Shown here: in pieces, positions 8,540 to 18,619 of the stretch | Layout: each line of letters opens with the position of its first letter | How positions within the stretch are numbered: position 1 is the first letter of the stretch | Assembly (NCBI GenBank): GCA_964613665.1 | Contig: CAZTIG010000002.1 | Span: 147,061-211,060, forward strand | DNA length: 64,000 nucleotides | Origin: CAZQFV01 sp964613665 | GTDB lineage: Bacteria > Chloroflexota > Chloroflexia > DTKN01 | Direction of reading: 5' to 3' | The notes under the pieces: generated by a model | Databases searched by the model: none | The model's input: only the letters and a program-made list of their open reading frames with translations | What the model was told of the DNA's origin: nothing | Made by a program: the position numbers and the translations under genes

Positions 8540-9973
8540 GTGGCCACCAGCCAGTTCGTCCGTCCGCGCCTCACCGTCCTCAGCAGCGAGCAGATCGCCC
8601 TGGTCCACGAGCATTCGCTGCGCATCCTGGCCGAGGTCGGCGTACGCGTGGACTCGACGCGCGCCCGGCAGGCGCTGGCGCGCGCCGCGGGATCGGTGTT
8701 GATCGAGGGCGACCGGGTGCGCATCGGCCACGAGGCGGTGGAGTGGGCCCTGACCACCGCCCCGGCCACCGTGGACATCTACGACCGCCGGGGCAACCCG
8801 GCCTTTTGCCTGGGCGACGACCGCACGCGCTTTGGCATCGGCGTGACCTCGCTCTACTACCAGGATCCCCAAAGCGACGAGCTGTCCCCTTTTGCCCGGC
8901 AGCATATGGCGCAGATGGCCCGGCTGGGCGGGGCGCTGCCTCTGTATGACGTCATCTCCACCGTGGGCATCGTCCAGGACGTGCCCACATCCGAGACAGA
9001 CCTCTACGGCACCCTGGAGATGGTCGCCAATACCACCAAGCCGCTGGTCGTACTCGTCTCGGCCGAGGAGTGCTTCCCGGCGGTGCTGGACCTGCTCGAG
9101 CACCTCCACGGCGACCTGGCGGGCAGCCCCTTTGTCATCCCCTACTTCAACCCGGTCACGCCGCTCATCATCAATGAGGGCACCGGCGACAAAATGCTGG
9201 AGGCCATCGACCGCGGGCTGCCGGTGATCTACTCGAACTACAGCATGGCCGGGATGTCGGCGCCGATCACGCCGGCCGGCACCCTGGCCCTGCTCAACGC
9301 CGAGCTGCTGGCCGGCTTGGTACTCAGCCAGCTGGCCCGCGAGGGCGCGCCGACCATCCTGGGCATGCTGCCCAACTACTTTGACATGAAGACCATGGTC
9401 AGCTTCTACGACCCGCCGAGCATGCTCCTGAACCTGGCCTGCGCGGAGATGATGGCCCACTACGGGTTGCCGCACTGCGGCACCTCCGGCAGCGGCACGG
9501 GCTGGGGACCCGACCTGCTGGCCGCGGGGACGTACTGGATCAACGAGTTGACCAGCTGTCTGGGCAAGGTGGGGCTGTGCCCCTTTGTCGGCGATACGCT
9601 CAACTCCAAGGCCTTCTCGCCGGCCAACGCGGTCTACGTACACGAGGTCATCCAGCAGGCGCTGCGCTTCGCCGAGGGGTTCCCCCTGGACGACGAGGCC
9701 GTAGGCATGGAGGAAATCGTCCGGGTCGGGCCGGGGGGCAACTACCTGACCGCCGGCCTCACGCGCAGCCTGTTCCGACAGGCCTACCTGGAAAGCCCCA
9801 TCTTTCCGCGCTGGACGATGGAAAAGTGGCTGGCCGAGGGCCGGCCCCGTGCCGACGAGATGCTGCGGCGCTATACGGCGCAACTGCTGGAGACGCTGGC
9901 GCCGCCCGCGGACCACGACGAGTTGATCGCGCGCGGCGAGGAGTGGATCAAGGAACAGGAGCAGGCGAGGTAG
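8540..9973 (+). CDS. second MttB-family (COG5598) methyltransferase without pyrrolysine
   Basis: Paralogous MttB-like protein of 477 residues, clearly diverged from mttB1 (3661-5103): the shared parts are the N-terminal SSEQIALVHEHSLRILAEVGV block and the C-terminal VGPGGNYLT block. It ends at a TAG but is already full length, so this is a stop and not a pyrrolysine codon. The reading frame is open much further upstream, but GTG 8540 has GGAGG at the right distance and starts exactly where homology begins; the upstream part is repeat element. As with mttB1, no corrinoid protein is nearby. Two diverged copies in one operon suggest two different methylated substrates or a heteromeric enzyme. 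Confidence 0.85.
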   Translation: MATSQFVRPRLTVLSSEQIALVHEHSLRILAEVGVRVDSTRARQALARAAGSVLIEGDRVRIGHEAVEWALTTAPATVDIYDRRGNPAFCLGDDRTRFGIGVTSLYYQDPQSDELSPFARQHMAQMARLGGALPLYDVISTVGIVQDVPTSETDLYGTLEMVANTTKPLVVLVSAEECFPAVLDLLEHLHGDLAGSPFVIPYFNPVTPLIINEGTGDKMLEAIDRGLPVIYSNYSMAGMSAPITPAGTLALLNAELLAGLVLSQLAREGAPTILGMLPNYFDMKTMVSFYDPPSMLLNLACAEMMAHYGLPHCGTSGSGTGWGPDLLAAGTYWINELTSCLGKVGLCPFVGDTLNSKAFSPANAVYVHEVIQQALRFAEGFPLDDEAVGMEEIVRVGPGGNYLTAGLTRSLFRQAYLESPIFPRWTMEKWLAEGRPRADEMLRRYTAQLLETLAPPADHDELIARGEEWIKEQEQAR

Positions 9974-9987
9974 AACAAATCGGCAGG

Positions 9988-10015
9988 TCAGAATGCGTGA
10001 TGCCTGATCCGTGAT
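9988..10015. repeat. heptamer tract, NCNTGAT
   Basis: Four 7-base units TCAGAAT, GCGTGAT, GCCTGAT, CCGTGAT between mttB2 and the M20 gene. Confidence 0.65.
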
Positions 10016-10047
10016 CTCGCACGGACCGATCTTGCCAGGAGGCCAAG

Positions 10048-11217
<1,170 letters not shown>

Positions 11218-11233
11218 CGGCCGGCCATGCAGG

Positions 11234-12403
11234 CTACCGCAGCGTCACCTGCTCCGTCACGTTCAGCCCGTGCCTCCGCAGTTCCTGCACATAGGGCTGC
11301 GCCGGCACAAAGGTCTCCAGCCCGCCGGCCCCGCGAGGAGTCTCTCCACGGGCCATCATCTCCGCCACCACCGCCGCCGTCCAACCGGTCGTGCGCTCCA
11401 TGGCCGTGAACCCGGTTTGCTCATCGTACCAGTCGATCAGCTCCACCAGCGCCTCGGCCTGGCGGCCCTCTTTCTTCCCCAGCGCCTTGACCCGCACGAT
11501 GACCAGGTCGCGGTCCTCGGGGAAGACGACCTTGGGCTCGAAGAGGGCGTGGAAGACGTCACGCGGCACCACCTCCACGTCGCCTACCCGGATGGGCTGC
11601 AGGTCCCACAGCCCCAGGTCGTAGTAGGCCCGCAACTGGGCATAGTGCCCGGGATAGCGCAGGGTCAGGTTCTGCAGCGTGCGCAGCTTGCCCTCGAAGG
11701 TCCAGGGCATAGTGCTGGTGCCGCCGCCGGCCACAAAGGCCTCCAGGGTGCCGATGGGCGGCGGGAAGTGGACCGTCTCCAGCTCGGTCATCGGCTCCAC
11801 TTCTGTGATGCGCCAATCGCGCAGGAAGACGGCCGGCTCGGCGTACTCGTTGGTCAGCCCGGCCACGTGAAAGGTCAGCAGGTAGTGGAAGGGCGGGCGG
11901 GGCTGCTGGGGGATGCCGCCGTCCCACATGAAGACGTCCACCGCCTCGTCCAGCAGGCCCATGGCATAGACGCACAGGGCGCTGCCGACCCCCGGCACCT
12001 GGCCGCAGTCGGGGATGATGCTGATCCCGGCGGCGCGTGCCTCGCCAGCCAAGCCGTGCTGCCGGCGGGCGATCCCGGTGTTGCCCCCCAGGTCGCACAT
12101 CGAGGCCCCGGCGCGGATGGCGGCGCGGGCGATGCCCAGGTTGTAGTAGTAGGGCACGGCGCTGAGGAAGGCGTCCACCCCGCGCAGCAGCTCCTCGACG
12201 GCCCCGGTGTCGGTCACGTCCACCTGGGCCGCCTCGGCCACAGGCCGGCCCACCAGCGCGTCGACGCGGGCGGCGGCCCGCCGGGCCACCTCCAGGTCCC
12301 GGTCGGCCAGGACGACGCGCCGGGCATCGCCCCAGCCAGCCATGTCGTAGGCCGCGGCCGTGCCCTGGCGGCCCGCCCCGATCACTGCGTAGGTGTAGGA
12401 CAT
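11234..12403 (-). CDS. saccharopine dehydrogenase-like oxidoreductase, lysine 6-dehydrogenase type
   Basis: NAD(P)-dependent enzyme of 389 residues with an N-terminal Rossmann fold (YAVIGAGRQGTAAAYDMA) and the saccharopine-dehydrogenase C-terminal domain. Best resemblance, from memory, is L-lysine 6-dehydrogenase, which oxidises the epsilon-amino group to the semialdehyde; SAVPYYYNLGIARAAIRAG and CDLGGNT are shared features. AGGAGG sits four bases before ATG 12403. It is the last gene of the opp operon, separated from oppF by the heptamer tract. This is a different branch from the saccharopine dehydrogenase at 26217-27545. Substrate could be lysine, ornithine or another diamino acid. Confidence 0.75.
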   Translation of the reverse strand: MSYTYAVIGAGRQGTAAAYDMAGWGDARRVVLADRDLEVARRAAARVDALVGRPVAEAAQVDVTDTGAVEELLRGVDAFLSAVPYYYNLGIARAAIRAGASMCDLGGNTGIARRQHGLAGEARAAGISIIPDCGQVPGVGSALCVYAMGLLDEAVDVFMWDGGIPQQPRPPFHYLLTFHVAGLTNEYAEPAVFLRDWRITEVEPMTELETVHFPPPIGTLEAFVAGGGTSTMPWTFEGKLRTLQNLTLRYPGHYAQLRAYYDLGLWDLQPIRVGDVEVVPRDVFHALFEPKVVFPEDRDLVIVRVKALGKKEGRQAEALVELIDWYDEQTGFTAMERTTGWTAAVVAEMMARGETPRGAGGLETFVPAQPYVQELRRHGLNVTEQVTLR

Positions 12404-12453
12404 CGTTCCTCCTGTGCGCCGAAGATGCAAGATGCAGGATGCAGGATGCAGGA

Positions 12454-12544
12454 TTCTTGCTTCTTGCTTCTTGCCTCTTGCCTCTTGCTTCTTGCCTCTT
12501 GCTTCTTGCTTCTTGCCTCTTGCCTCCCGCCTCTTGCCTCTTGC
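12454..12544. repeat. 13-copy heptamer tract, YTCTTGC
   Basis: Thirteen consecutive 7-base units, each TTCTTGC or CTCTTGC (one is CTCCCGC), over 91 bases. A short GATGCAG run (about 12431-12450) abuts it. It fills the oppF to dehydrogenase spacer; read on the minus strand it is purine-rich GCAAGAR. Confidence 0.95.
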
Positions 12545-12548
12545 CCGG

Positions 12549-13640
12549 TCAATCCGTATGGCAGGCCACGTAGTGCCCCCCGCCGATGTCCCGCCAGGGC
12601 GGTTCCTCCTCAGAACAGCGCGGCTTGGCCACGGCGCAGCGCGGGCCGAAGCGGCACCCCGGCGGCGGCTTGGCGGGGCTGGGCACGTCCCCCTGCAGGA
12701 TGATCCGCCGGCGCTGTTTCTCCACCGCGGGGTCGGGGACCGGGACGGCCGAGAGCAGGGCCTGGGTGTAGGGATGGGCCGGATGGTCATAGACCTCGTC
12801 CTTGTCACCCAGCTCCACCAGCTTCCCCAGGTACATCACCGCCACGCGGTTGCAGATGTGGCGGACCATGCTCAGGTCGTGGGCGATGAAGAGGTAGGTC
12901 AGGTTGAAGCGCTCCTGCAGGTCCTCCAGCAGGTTGACCACCTGAGCCTGGATGGACACGTCCAGGGCCGAGATGGGCTCGTCGCAGACGATGAACTCGG
13001 GGTTGGAGGCCAGGGCACGGGCCACGCCGATGCGCTGGCGCTGCCCGCCGGAGAACTCGTGCGGGAACCGGTTGACGTGGCGGGGGCTCAGTCCCACCAG
13101 CTCCAGCAGCTCCTTGACCCGCGCGGCGCGGTCTTTGCGCTCGCATAGGCGGTGCACGCGCAGGGGCTCACCGATGATCGCGCTGATCGTCCAGCGCGGG
13201 TTGAGCGAGCCGAAGGGATCCTGGAAGATGATCTGCATGCGCCGGCGGACCTGGCGCAGTCTCCTGTCGGACACCATGCCGATCGCTCCCTGCGCGGCCA
13301 GGTAGGGCAGGACGAGGCCGGCCAGGGGAATGCGCGCTGCCAACGGCAGGCGCAGCCAGAAACGCCGGCGGGCCTCCTGCCGCAGGGCGGTCAGGTCGAC
13401 CCCGTCAAAGACCACCCGCCCGGCCGTGGGCTGGTAGAGCTGCAGGATCGTGCGGCCGGCCGTCGTCTTGCCGCAGCCGCTCTCGCCGACCAGCCCCAGC
13501 GTCTCGCCGCGCTGGATGGTCAGCGAGATGCCGTCCACGGCCCGCACTGCCCCCACCTGGCGCTGGATGAGGATGCCCTGCGTGATCGGAAAGTGCTTGA
13601 CCAGCTTCTCGACCTCGACCAGCGGCTTCTGGCTGCTCAT
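12549..13640 (-). CDS. oppF: oligopeptide ABC importer ATPase (OppF/DppF-like)
   Basis: One of the two cytoplasmic ATPases of a peptide importer, 363 residues. Walker A GESGCGKTT, signature SGGQRQR, Walker B FIVCDEPISALD, then the C-terminal oligopeptide-transporter extension with three cysteines, CRFGPRCAVAKPRC; this region resembles the family's Fe-S-like cysteine motif. Between LTALRQEARR and the Q-loop block (MQIIFQDPFGSLNP) there is an extra, hydrophobic stretch of roughly 40 residues, which usual OppF proteins lack. The start ATG overlaps the oppD stop by four bases (ATGA), so translation is coupled. Confidence 0.9.
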   Translation of the reverse strand: MSSQKPLVEVEKLVKHFPITQGILIQRQVGAVRAVDGISLTIQRGETLGLVGESGCGKTTAGRTILQLYQPTAGRVVFDGVDLTALRQEARRRFWLRLPLAARIPLAGLVLPYLAAQGAIGMVSDRRLRQVRRRMQIIFQDPFGSLNPRWTISAIIGEPLRVHRLCERKDRAARVKELLELVGLSPRHVNRFPHEFSGGQRQRIGVARALASNPEFIVCDEPISALDVSIQAQVVNLLEDLQERFNLTYLFIAHDLSMVRHICNRVAVMYLGKLVELGDKDEVYDHPAHPYTQALLSAVPVPDPAVEKQRRRIILQGDVPSPAKPPPGCRFGPRCAVAKPRCSEEEPPWRDIGGGHYVACHTD

Positions 13641-14623
13641 CTTGCCCCCCCCGCGGTCACGTCCACCCAGCAGGCGGCCCTGTGCCCCGGCGCGACCGTG
13701 CTCAGCGCCGGATTGTGGCTCCAGCAGCGTTCCATGACGTACTCGCAGCGCCTGGCAAAGGGGCAACCCTGCGGCTCCACCAGCAGGCTGGGGGGCGCCC
13801 CGGGGATCGACTTCAGGCGCTGCCTGCGCCGGCGGTCCACCCGCGGCAGCGCCCCCAACAGGGCCAGGGTGTAGGGATGGCGGGGGTCGGCGTAAAGGTT
13901 GCGGACGTCGGCCTCCTCGACGATGTAGCCTGCGTACATGACAATGACCCGCTCGGCCAGGCCGGCCACGACGCCCAGGTCGTGGGTGATCCAGATGATA
14001 GCCATGCCCAGCCGCTCCCGCAGGCCGGCCACCAGCTCGACGATCTGCGCCTGGATGGTGACGTCCAGCGCGGTCGTCGGCTCGTCGGCGATGAGCAGGC
14101 TGGGGCTGCAGGCCAAGGCCATGGCGATCATGACCCGCTGGCGCATGCCGCCGGAGAACTGGTGCGGATAGTCTGCCAAGCGGCGGCTGGCATCGGGAAT
14201 ACCCACCCAGCCCATGAGCTCGACGGCCCGGTCGCAGGCCTCCCTGGCCGGCAGTCCCAGGTGCGCGTCTAGCGCCTCGGTGATCTGCCGCCCCACGGTC
14301 AGCACGGGGTTGAGGGCGGTCATCGGTTCCTGGAAGATCATCGAGATTTCCTTGCCGCGGATGCGCTCCAGCTCGTGCTCGGGGAGCTGCAGCAGGTCGA
14401 CGCCCTGGAAGGTCGCCCTGCCGCTGGCGATCTCGCCGGGCGGGATCGGGATCAGTCCCAGGATCGACAGCATGCTAACCGACTTGCCGCAGCCGCTCTC
14501 GCCCACGACGGCCAGCGTCTCTCCCTCGCCGAGATCGAAGGAGATGCCGTTGACGGCATAGACCGTGCCCTCGGGGGTGTGGAAACGGGTCAGCAGGTCA
14601 CGGACCTGAAGAAGCTCAGCCAT
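13637..14623 (-). CDS. oppD: oligopeptide ABC importer ATPase (OppD/DppD-like)
   Basis: Partner ATPase of the peptide importer, 328 residues. Walker A GESGCGKSV, Q-loop SMIFQEPMTALNP, signature FSGGMRQR, Walker B LLIADEPTTALD and H-loop WITHDLGVVAG are all intact. C-terminal oligopeptide-binding extension has CPFARRCEYVMERC. It lies 60 bases after oppC and overlaps oppF by four bases. No unusual insertion, unlike its neighbour. Confidence 0.92.
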   Translation of the reverse strand: MAELLQVRDLLTRFHTPEGTVYAVNGISFDLGEGETLAVVGESGCGKSVSMLSILGLIPIPPGEIASGRATFQGVDLLQLPEHELERIRGKEISMIFQEPMTALNPVLTVGRQITEALDAHLGLPAREACDRAVELMGWVGIPDASRRLADYPHQFSGGMRQRVMIAMALACSPSLLIADEPTTALDVTIQAQIVELVAGLRERLGMAIIWITHDLGVVAGLAERVIVMYAGYIVEEADVRNLYADPRHPYTLALLGALPRVDRRRRQRLKSIPGAPPSLLVEPQGCPFARRCEYVMERCWSHNPALSTVAPGHRAACWVDVTAGGAR

Positions 14624-14683
14624 CCAGCTCTCCTTGCCTCCTGTTCCGCCGGCCGCGCCTGCGGGGGCCGGCGGAAGAACAGC

Positions 14684-15646
14684 TCAGACGGCCCGGCTGC
14701 GCGGGTCCAGCGCGTCGCGTAGCCCATCGCCGACAAAGTTGATGCTCAGGACGGTCAGCACGATCAGGATCCCCGGAAAGAACCAATACCACGGGGCATT
14801 CTCGATCTTGGCCCAGTCGGAGACGGCCCGCCGCAGCATGTTGCCCCAGGTCGGCGTGGTGTCCTGGACGCCGACGCCCAGGAAGCTGATATAGGCCTCG
14901 GAGGTGATCGCGCTGGCGACGCCCAGCGTGGCCGAGACGACGATGGGGGCGATGGTGTTGGGCAGGATGTGGCGGAAGATGATCTGCCAGCGGGGCGTGC
15001 CGGTGGCCTGGGCCGCCAGGACGAACTCGCGCTCCTTGAGGGAAAGGAACTGCGCCCGCACGATGCGCGCCAGGTACATCCAGCTGGTCAGGCCGATGAT
15101 CAGCACGATCATGATCACGTTCCCCTTCAGGGTGCGCCCCATGAAGGGGATGTCCGGGAGCAAGTTGGAGAAGAACTTGCCCATGACGATCAGCAGAAAG
15201 AGCTGCGGGATGTTGAACATCGCCTCGGTAAAGCGCATCAGGATGCTGTCGATGAACCCCCCGTAGTAGCCGGCGATGGCCCCGATGAGCACGCCGATGA
15301 CCGTCTCCACCAGCATCGCCGTCAGGCCGATGAGCAGCGAGATCTGGCCGCCGTAGATCGTGCGGGCCAGGATATCGCGCCCCAGGTGATCGGTGCCAAA
15401 AGGATGCTCCGCCGATGGCGCCAGGAGCTTGATCTTTACGTCGTTGTACCTGGCATACTCCTCGGAGTAGAAGAGCGCTCCGGCGAACGAGTACAACACC
15501 AGTAGGACCAGCATGGCCACGCCGAAGAGGGCCATCTTGTGCCGGCGGAAGCGCCGCCAGGTCAACTGGCCCAGGCTCAGCGGGGGTGTCTCCAGCTCGT
15601 CGAGACGGAACGGAGCTGCGGCTGTCGCCTTCTCTGAAGCTGCCAT
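14684..15646 (-). CDS. oppC: oligopeptide ABC importer permease (OppC/DppC-like)
   Basis: Inner-membrane permease, 320 residues. It opens with the OppC N-terminal segment (TWRRFRRHKMALFGVAML as first membrane helix), followed by a periplasmic loop with FGTDHLGRDILARTIYGG, the hallmark of OppC proteins. The BPD inner-membrane domain of about five helices ends with the EAA loop and SINFVGDGLRDALDPRSR. Gap to oppB is 14 bases. Confidence 0.92.
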   Translation of the reverse strand: MAASEKATAAAPFRLDELETPPLSLGQLTWRRFRRHKMALFGVAMLVLLVLYSFAGALFYSEEYARYNDVKIKLLAPSAEHPFGTDHLGRDILARTIYGGQISLLIGLTAMLVETVIGVLIGAIAGYYGGFIDSILMRFTEAMFNIPQLFLLIVMGKFFSNLLPDIPFMGRTLKGNVIMIVLIIGLTSWMYLARIVRAQFLSLKEREFVLAAQATGTPRWQIIFRHILPNTIAPIVVSATLGVASAITSEAYISFLGVGVQDTTPTWGNMLRRAVSDWAKIENAPWYWFFPGILIVLTVLSINFVGDGLRDALDPRSRAV

Positions 15647-15660
15647 GGCCGCCTTACCTC

Positions 15661-16695
15661 CTACTGGTAGCGAATCCGCGGGTCGAGCCAGGCGTAGGTG
15701 ATGTCGGTGATGATCTGAAAGACCACCACGGCCACCGAGACGAGCATCAGAATGCCCATCAGTACCGCGGTGTCGGGTCCCTCGGTGCCCTCCAGGAAGA
15801 GCAGCCCCATGCCCGGCCAGCTGAAGATGCGCTCGGTGACCACGGCGCCGGCCAGCAGCGTCGGCAGGTCCAGGCCGACGATCGTCACCAGCGGCAGGGA
15901 GGCATTCTTGAGGGCGTGCACGTAGACGACTCTCCGCCGGGGCAGGCCCTTGGACCTGGCGGTGCGGACATAGTCCTGGCTGAGGACCTCCAGCATCGTG
16001 CTGCGAATGTAGCGGCTGTAGCCGGAGAAGCTGATCAGGGCCAGGCTGGTGACGGGCAGCACCATGTGCCAGGCCACCTGGGCCACCGTCTGGCCGGCCT
16101 GGGGCTCATACATGCCCAGCGTGGGCAGGTACGGGAGCCCCCAGTTGCGAAAGTTGACGGAGAACAGGTACATCAGCAGCAAGGCCACGAAAAAGATCGG
16201 CATGGAGTAGCCGATGAACGAGAATGTCGTGATCACGTGGTCCAGAACAGAGTACTGGTGGAGGGCCGAGTACACGCCGATGAACAGGGAGCCCAGGACG
16301 ACGACGACTTCGTAGACACCCATCAGGAGCAGCGTGTTGGGGATGCGCTCCCCGATGATCTCCAGGACGCTCCTCTTTTCCACGAGCGACATCCCAAAGT
16401 CGCCCCGCAGCACCCCGCGGCGGTCGCCCGGCGTCTCCGGCACGCCGTCAAAGTCCAGGTCGCTCTTGGCCCAGTCGTTGCCGATCAACCAGTAGATGTA
16501 CCGCAAGATGACCGGCTGGTCCAGGCCCAGCCGCCGCTCCAGGCGGATGCGCTCCTGCGGGGGCATCCGCCCGCTGCGCCCGCTCAGCGTGACCAGCGGG
16601 TCGCCCATGTTCTCCATGAGGATAAAGAGGATCAGGCTGATGATAAAGAGCAGCGGGATCGCCTGGAGGAGGCGACGTACGACATAGCGGCCCAT
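15661..16695 (-). CDS. oppB: oligopeptide ABC importer permease (OppB/DppB-like)
   Basis: Inner-membrane permease, 344 residues, with the opening MGRYVVRRLLQAIPLLFII typical of OppB. RLGLDQPVILRY and GDFGMSL precede the transmembrane domain, and the EAA loop reads YVRTARSKGLPRRRVVYVHALKNA. There is an insert of about 20 residues (DWAKSDLDFDGVPETPGDRRG) in the first periplasmic region. GGAGGGACC lies just before the ATG. The spacer upstream towards oppA holds the scaffold gap. Confidence 0.92.
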   Translation of the reverse strand: MGRYVVRRLLQAIPLLFIISLILFILMENMGDPLVTLSGRSGRMPPQERIRLERRLGLDQPVILRYIYWLIGNDWAKSDLDFDGVPETPGDRRGVLRGDFGMSLVEKRSVLEIIGERIPNTLLLMGVYEVVVVLGSLFIGVYSALHQYSVLDHVITTFSFIGYSMPIFFVALLLMYLFSVNFRNWGLPYLPTLGMYEPQAGQTVAQVAWHMVLPVTSLALISFSGYSRYIRSTMLEVLSQDYVRTARSKGLPRRRVVYVHALKNASLPLVTIVGLDLPTLLAGAVVTERIFSWPGMGLLFLEGTEGPDTAVLMGILMLVSVAVVVFQIITDITYAWLDPRIRYQ

Positions 16696-16960
16696 CGGTC
16701 CCTCCTGCTGTCACATGGGAACGACTACGGCCGGGGGGGGGGCGGGGCCGGGGGGTGTGTGGCCGGCCCCCCCCCCCCCCCAAAACGGCGACGTCAAACN
16801 NNNNNNNNNTGCTGGTTGGGGTGTTGTGGGGTCGTAAGTACATCCCGGCCATTGGGTCCCGCCGGGTGTCCATGGGCAACGAGTACGGCGGGGGCGGGGC
16901 GGGGACCGGTTCTTGTGTCCCGGCCACGCCCCATGCCGATACAGGGACAGGTCACGCGGG
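16696..16960. other. scaffold gap (10 N) in G/C homopolymer-rich spacer
   Basis: Ns occupy 16800-16809. The left side has long G and C runs; both sides carry a similar segment (ATGGGAACGACTACGGC near 16716 and ATGGGCAACGAGTACGGC near 16872), so the gap may hide a collapsed direct repeat. No gene is supported here. Confidence 0.9.
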
Positions 16961-18619
16961 CTACTGGGTCAGGTCCCACTCCCATACGTTGAAGAAGGGC
17001 GTGACACCGGAGATCTTGACGTTCTGCAGCCTAGCCCCGACGGCCCAGATGTCCGGGTCCTGCCACAGCCCCAGCCAGTACACGTTCTCGAAGACGATCT
17101 TGGTGATCTTCCAGAAGGTCTGCTGGCGCTGGCTGTAGTCGAGCTGCTGGGCCTGCTGCTGCAGGAGAGCATCGAGCTCCGGATCGCAGACGGCTCCCCA
17201 GTTCGTCCCCTGCGGCTTCTCGTCGCTGGGGATCTCGCTGCAGAGCCAGTCGGCGGTGTTGGGGTCAGGGAACTCGGGCACTGCGGAATACTCGAATATG
17301 TCATAGTCGCCGACCGCGCACGGGCCGCCCTCGCTGTAGGAGCTGAAGAAGATGTTCTTGTCGATGTTCAGCAGCTCGACCTTGATGCCTACCTGGGCCA
17401 GTTGTTGCTCCAGGACGGCCTGGGTGTCCTGGCGGACCTCGCGCGTGGTCGTGCCGTAGCGCAGGACCAGTTCCACGCCGTCCTTGTCGCGGGTGCCGTC
17501 GCCGTTGCTGTCCTTCCAGCCGGCCTCGTCGAGCAGCGCCTTGGCCTGATCGGGATCATACGGCCACGGCTTGATCGAGGGGTCGACCCATGGCGTCATG
17601 TCCCAGTCGGTGGCCGCCGGCACGGTCAGCCCGAGCAGCAGGTCCTGGCAGAGCGCCTCGCGGTTGGTGGCCAGCGCGATGGCCTTGCGGACACGCAGGT
17701 CCTTCAGCGCGGGGTGGCCTTTGTCGTCCAGGCGGAAGTAGATGCCCTCGTTGTAGCCGGAAAAGACATTGATCATCTTGACACCGGCCGCCTGCAGGTC
17801 CGGGATGTCGGCGTAGGAGATAAAGGTGCCCAGGTCGCCGTCGCCGGCCTTGAGCGCCACCACCTGGGCGGCGTCGTCGGCCACGAAGCGCATAAAGATC
17901 TCGTCGATCTTGGGCCGGCCCAGCCAGTACTTGTCGTTGGCCACGAAGCGGGCATAGTTGCCCGACTTCCACTCGGCCACCACGAAGGGGCCGCAGCCCA
18001 CCGTCGGGTTGCGGTTCCAGGCGGCCTCGTTGAGGTTACCCGCACTGTCATAGACCGGCTGCAGGATGTGCTTGGGGATGATGCCGTGCCAGACCGAGCT
18101 CATCCACGGCACAAAGGGCTCCTTGAAGGTCATCACCACGGTCCGGGCGTCGGGAGCCGTGACGCTCTCGAGCTGATCGTATGGGTACACGCTGGCCACG
18201 GTGTTCTTGGGGTCGATCGTCATTTGGTAGGTGAAGACAAAGTCGGCGGAGGTCAAGGGGGTGCCATCCGACCAGACGATGTCGTCGCGCAGCTTCAGGG
18301 TGATGACCTTGCCGTCGGCGGAGATGCCGCCGTTCTGGGTGGTGGGGATCTCCTTGACCAGGACGGGCCGCGGCTGGCTGGTGTCGTCAAAGTCCCAGGC
18401 CCAGCAGTTCCAGATCTGCTGGGTGATCGCGGAGAACCACATGTTGGTGTAGAGGGGGTTCAGGCTGTCGAACTCCTGCGTCCAGATGAAGGTGGCGACC
18501 TTGCGCTCGGCCGGCGGCTGGGTCGCCCCGCCGGCGGTCGGCTGCGGGCCGCATGCGCCAAGCAGCAGCACGACGATGGCCGCGACAGCCATTGCCAGGT
18601 ACAACCGGGTGCTTCTCAT
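16961..18619 (-). CDS. oppA: oligopeptide ABC importer substrate-binding lipoprotein (OppA/DppA, SBP family 5)
   Basis: Extracytoplasmic peptide- or solute-binding protein, 552 residues. Signal peptide (MRSTRLYLAMAVAAIVVLLL) ends in the lipobox LLGAC, so Cys23 should carry the lipid anchor. KVITLKLRDDIVWSDGTPLTSADF is the classic family 5 entry, and LRVRKAIALATNREALCQDLL the typical mid-protein helix. DSNGDGTRDKDGVELVL may be a calcium-binding loop. It heads the importer operon, with a strong promoter and an unusually long leader. Ligand may be peptides, but family 5 also covers nickel, opines and sugars. Confidence 0.92.
   Translation of the reverse strand: MRSTRLYLAMAVAAIVVLLLGACGPQPTAGGATQPPAERKVATFIWTQEFDSLNPLYTNMWFSAITQQIWNCWAWDFDDTSQPRPVLVKEIPTTQNGGISADGKVITLKLRDDIVWSDGTPLTSADFVFTYQMTIDPKNTVASVYPYDQLESVTAPDARTVVMTFKEPFVPWMSSVWHGIIPKHILQPVYDSAGNLNEAAWNRNPTVGCGPFVVAEWKSGNYARFVANDKYWLGRPKIDEIFMRFVADDAAQVVALKAGDGDLGTFISYADIPDLQAAGVKMINVFSGYNEGIYFRLDDKGHPALKDLRVRKAIALATNREALCQDLLLGLTVPAATDWDMTPWVDPSIKPWPYDPDQAKALLDEAGWKDSNGDGTRDKDGVELVLRYGTTTREVRQDTQAVLEQQLAQVGIKVELLNIDKNIFFSSYSEGGPCAVGDYDIFEYSAVPEFPDPNTADWLCSEIPSDEKPQGTNWGAVCDPELDALLQQQAQQLDYSQRQQTFWKITKIVFENVYWLGLWQDPDIWAVGARLQNVKISGVTPFFNVWEWDLTQ

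Noticed and set aside
8540..9973. Possible pyrrolysine use because mttB2 ends with TAG
   Set aside because: The protein is already full length at that TAG and the next frame holds spacer repeats; no internal amber codon exists in either mttB.
12420..12550. Coding region QEARGKKQEARGKK in front of the dehydrogenase
   Set aside because: It is only the translation of the heptamer tract; the true start has AGGAGG at ATG 12403.
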